Shown one piece after another: positions 61,735 to 64,000 of a stretch of DNA of 64,000 bases. The stretch is taken from NCBI GenBank assembly GCA_900708905.1, contig CAADRB010000006.1, positions 3,465,552-3,529,551 on the forward strand, read 5' to 3'. This stretch comes from Hymenolepis diminuta (lineage: Eukaryota > Platyhelminthes > Cestoda > Cyclophyllidea > Hymenolepididae). How positions within the stretch are numbered: the first letter of the stretch is position 1; each line of letters starts with the position of its first letter. Under the pieces are notes generated by a model. That model saw only the letters and a program-made list of their open reading frames with translations, searched no databases and had not been told where the DNA came from. Both the position numbers and the translations under genes were made by a program.

Positions 61735-64000
61735 TATGTGCCAATTGGGCTTTCCTTACCCTTAAAGTCTTGGCCTTTCGTACTAGAAGTTAGAGCCTAA
61801 TCTGATTGTTACCGAACCTTTATATTTATCGTACTTTCGGTGAACTTTAAGTTAATCATAGGGACTGTTTATTACCTTCGTATATTTATGTGTCACACTC
61901 TGCAAAGTTGAAGCCTTGAGATTCCTTTTGTGTTAAGCTTGGGGATAATGTTTTAGTCAAAGCCCTATTATTTGGTAATGAGAATAATTCAGTAGTGGTG
62001 TTTTCAGAATGTTTCATTTGATAAAAACTTTTTTATATCCTTTCGTCTCATTTTTTCCCAAGAATAAATTTACGTGGTGTTTTGTTCATCCCAGTGTGCC
62101 TTTTCAATGTTGCAAACAAGTGATTGTAATTGAAATCTTCTCCATTCTATCCTAGTATATTCAGTCATGAATTCTACGTTACTCTATTCAAAATGCTTGT
62201 TTCTGTTTTTAAGATCTTTTCTTGAGGTATTTGAAGTCGCTGAATTTGGTTAGTTTCAAGCCTATCGAAGGGCCGTTTTTATCATAGTTTTTGTGAACTT
62301 TTAGCTTTGACGTAAGAATGTTTAATTGCTCTTGAAATTGTCTTCTCACCCAATGAGCTCTTGTGTTTTTAGCTCTAATGGCACACATATTTGTGCTTAT
62401 ATCAAGTGTTTAGGATAGTGAATGCTGTACTAACAATAAGGTCTCATTGTTTCGCAATGTGGATGGGTCAGTAATGAAGTTAACGTGGTCATTGCGGAAA
62501 CATTCCAATCAACTTTAGAGACTTAATTTCCACAAAATCAGGTAGACGCTGGGAGTAATGTATATTTCTTCACTACATCAAGTTATATTCTTGCTTGGTG
62601 AATACTTGAGGTGGGCTAGAAGCATCTTAGCTCGTGTCAACTAGCAAGTCTCGGTTATTAGAACAGCTATGATTCAATTATGGTAAATTATGAACAACAC
62701 GGAAATCGAGATCGAATCCTAAAATTTAAATCAGTGCAATTCCAGCTAACAATTTCAAGTTATCCACAAAAATAGCAGTAGGAGAAAGGAAGTCAAATTT
62801 GAAGACGTTAGGGCTTTTTTGAAGCAGATTCAGTTCCCTCGGAAGGACTGCTCAACGTACAAGAATATTCATTAGTTTTGAAAAACAATTTCATGATTTG
62901 CGTTATTTTCAATAGAAGAGGAAGGAAAGTATAAAATAGATGTTAATGTCGTCAAGGAAAAGAATATCTAATAATTTGCATGCCTTCACTTTCTTTTTGA
63001 CATAAACTCTGAAGCTTTTAGACTTGGCACACTAAAGTAACACTTGGACAATCTGATGAAATCTGAAATTCAAATGAATGATGCATTGATTTTAGTATCC
63101 TACCCAAGTCCCTTTTCAGGATTAAAAGGTTGCATATATTTTGAAAACAATTAATTATTTAATAAATCACGAAACAAACAAAAATGTTTAGTTTTGGCTT
63201 GTTTGTTTATTAAAGAATCTCATGGTTGAAGGCCTGATTAAGTGTTATCAAAATCCTCTTGTTGGGTGATCATTAGTCCTAATCCCAACGTTCTAGAATC
63301 AAATCTGATTGACGATAATAAATGGCGGTTGATTTACCAAATTTAAGAGATAAGTTCCTCTTAATCTACGTGCAGTCACCACAAATCATTACCATAGGGC
63401 TCCTTGTTTATTTCCCATGGCGAAGCAGAAAAGTTCTAAAACTTATGATCAAGGGAAAACGTCCAGTTTTTACATGCAGTACTGAGAATGGATAGGGGCA
63501 ATAGTACAGATTCAGAGAATCGAGAAATTCGGGATCATCAGGTTAATTACCTTTTAAATTTGTGGTTCGGTCCGACTTATCTAATGGCATGCTTTATATA
63601 GATCATAAAGTCATATTCTATCGATAGGACTTCCTTAGTAATAGTAATTTGTATTAATTTTATTTGTTTTTAATCCAATGTTGCGTGATTTCGTCAGTTG
63701 GCTATAAGTGAGACTAGTTATTCAGGATGCTACTTTTGAACGAAACCAGTCACCATGTCTTTATTCGAAATAGTCTGTACAATTAGAGCATCGATTAAAT
63801 ATTGCAAAACGCCTAATGTGTTGGATACCTATTCATACCCATACGCCATACTTTATCCTAATGACTATTTTCTAGAATGCTGCACTCGATGCGATTGACG
63901 TAGATTGTCTAAAAGTATTTGTTTATAAAACATAATATGATGCAATTATTTTTACCCATGGCAAAGCGAATGTGTGAAGAGTGGAATTGTTGGAGTAACG
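61735..64000. other. Right edge: presumed CHP1 3' region and intergenic DNA
   Basis: AT-rich, with no conserved frame recognised on either strand. An AATAAA lies near 62064 and could end the CHP1 transcript. No RNA gene or transposon was seen. Confidence 0.45.

Noticed and set aside
1..64000. CRISPR arrays, prokaryotic operons or phage-like systems
   Set aside because: None seen. Introns, paired-box, PIG-B and mitochondrial-carrier genes show that this is an animal nuclear genome.

Overview
The window is animal nuclear DNA, and a parasitic flatworm, most likely a tapeworm, is the best guess. The sequence is strongly AT-rich. Coding exons are interrupted by very short GT-AG introns (30, 36, 37, 39, 42, 44, 67 and 72 nt among those I could place), mixed with introns of 1-4 kb. 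Several genes have a splice-acceptor-like AG at or just before the start codon, as expected with spliced-leader trans-splicing. The assignment to cestodes is an inference from these traits, not from a species marker. All gene models below were built by hand by joining exons of compatible phase. Each joined reading frame is an exact multiple of three.

Left part, 1-17.7 kb: one large minus-strand Pax2/5/8-type transcription factor gene. Its paired domain is encoded by two exons (11574-11739 and 7694-7913), the C-terminal regions by 5620-6388 and 2481-2869. Two first exons compete for the same acceptor: one at 14392-14911 codes for 173 residues, and a far-upstream one at 17410-17500 codes for only 30. 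The second has a TATA box about 155 bp before its ATG. The introns are long and hold several GC-richer islands that look like possible regulatory DNA.

Middle part, 17.7-42.7 kb: about 25 kb in which I find no conserved protein gene. It contains a decayed non-LTR (LINE-type) retrotransposon at about 20.6-24.1 kb, preceded by the 3' tail of a second related copy. It also has a few GC-richer islands, small hairpins, and one small unrecognised open frame (31453-31668).

Right part, 42.7-64 kb: a compact cluster of housekeeping and regulatory genes. On the minus strand, in order along the window, are GPI mannosyltransferase 3 (PIGB), the catalytic subunit of queuine tRNA-ribosyltransferase (QTRT1) and an 842-residue zinc-finger protein with seven fingers. 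On the plus strand are a mitochondrial solute carrier of the ATP-Mg/phosphate (SCaMC) type without EF-hands, and a calcineurin B homologous protein (CHP1). The zinc-finger gene and the carrier gene are divergent and share a 0.3 kb start region. The genes serve unrelated pathways (GPI-anchor synthesis, tRNA modification, transcription, mitochondrial nucleotide transport, pH/Ca2+ signalling), so nothing suggests a functional cluster.
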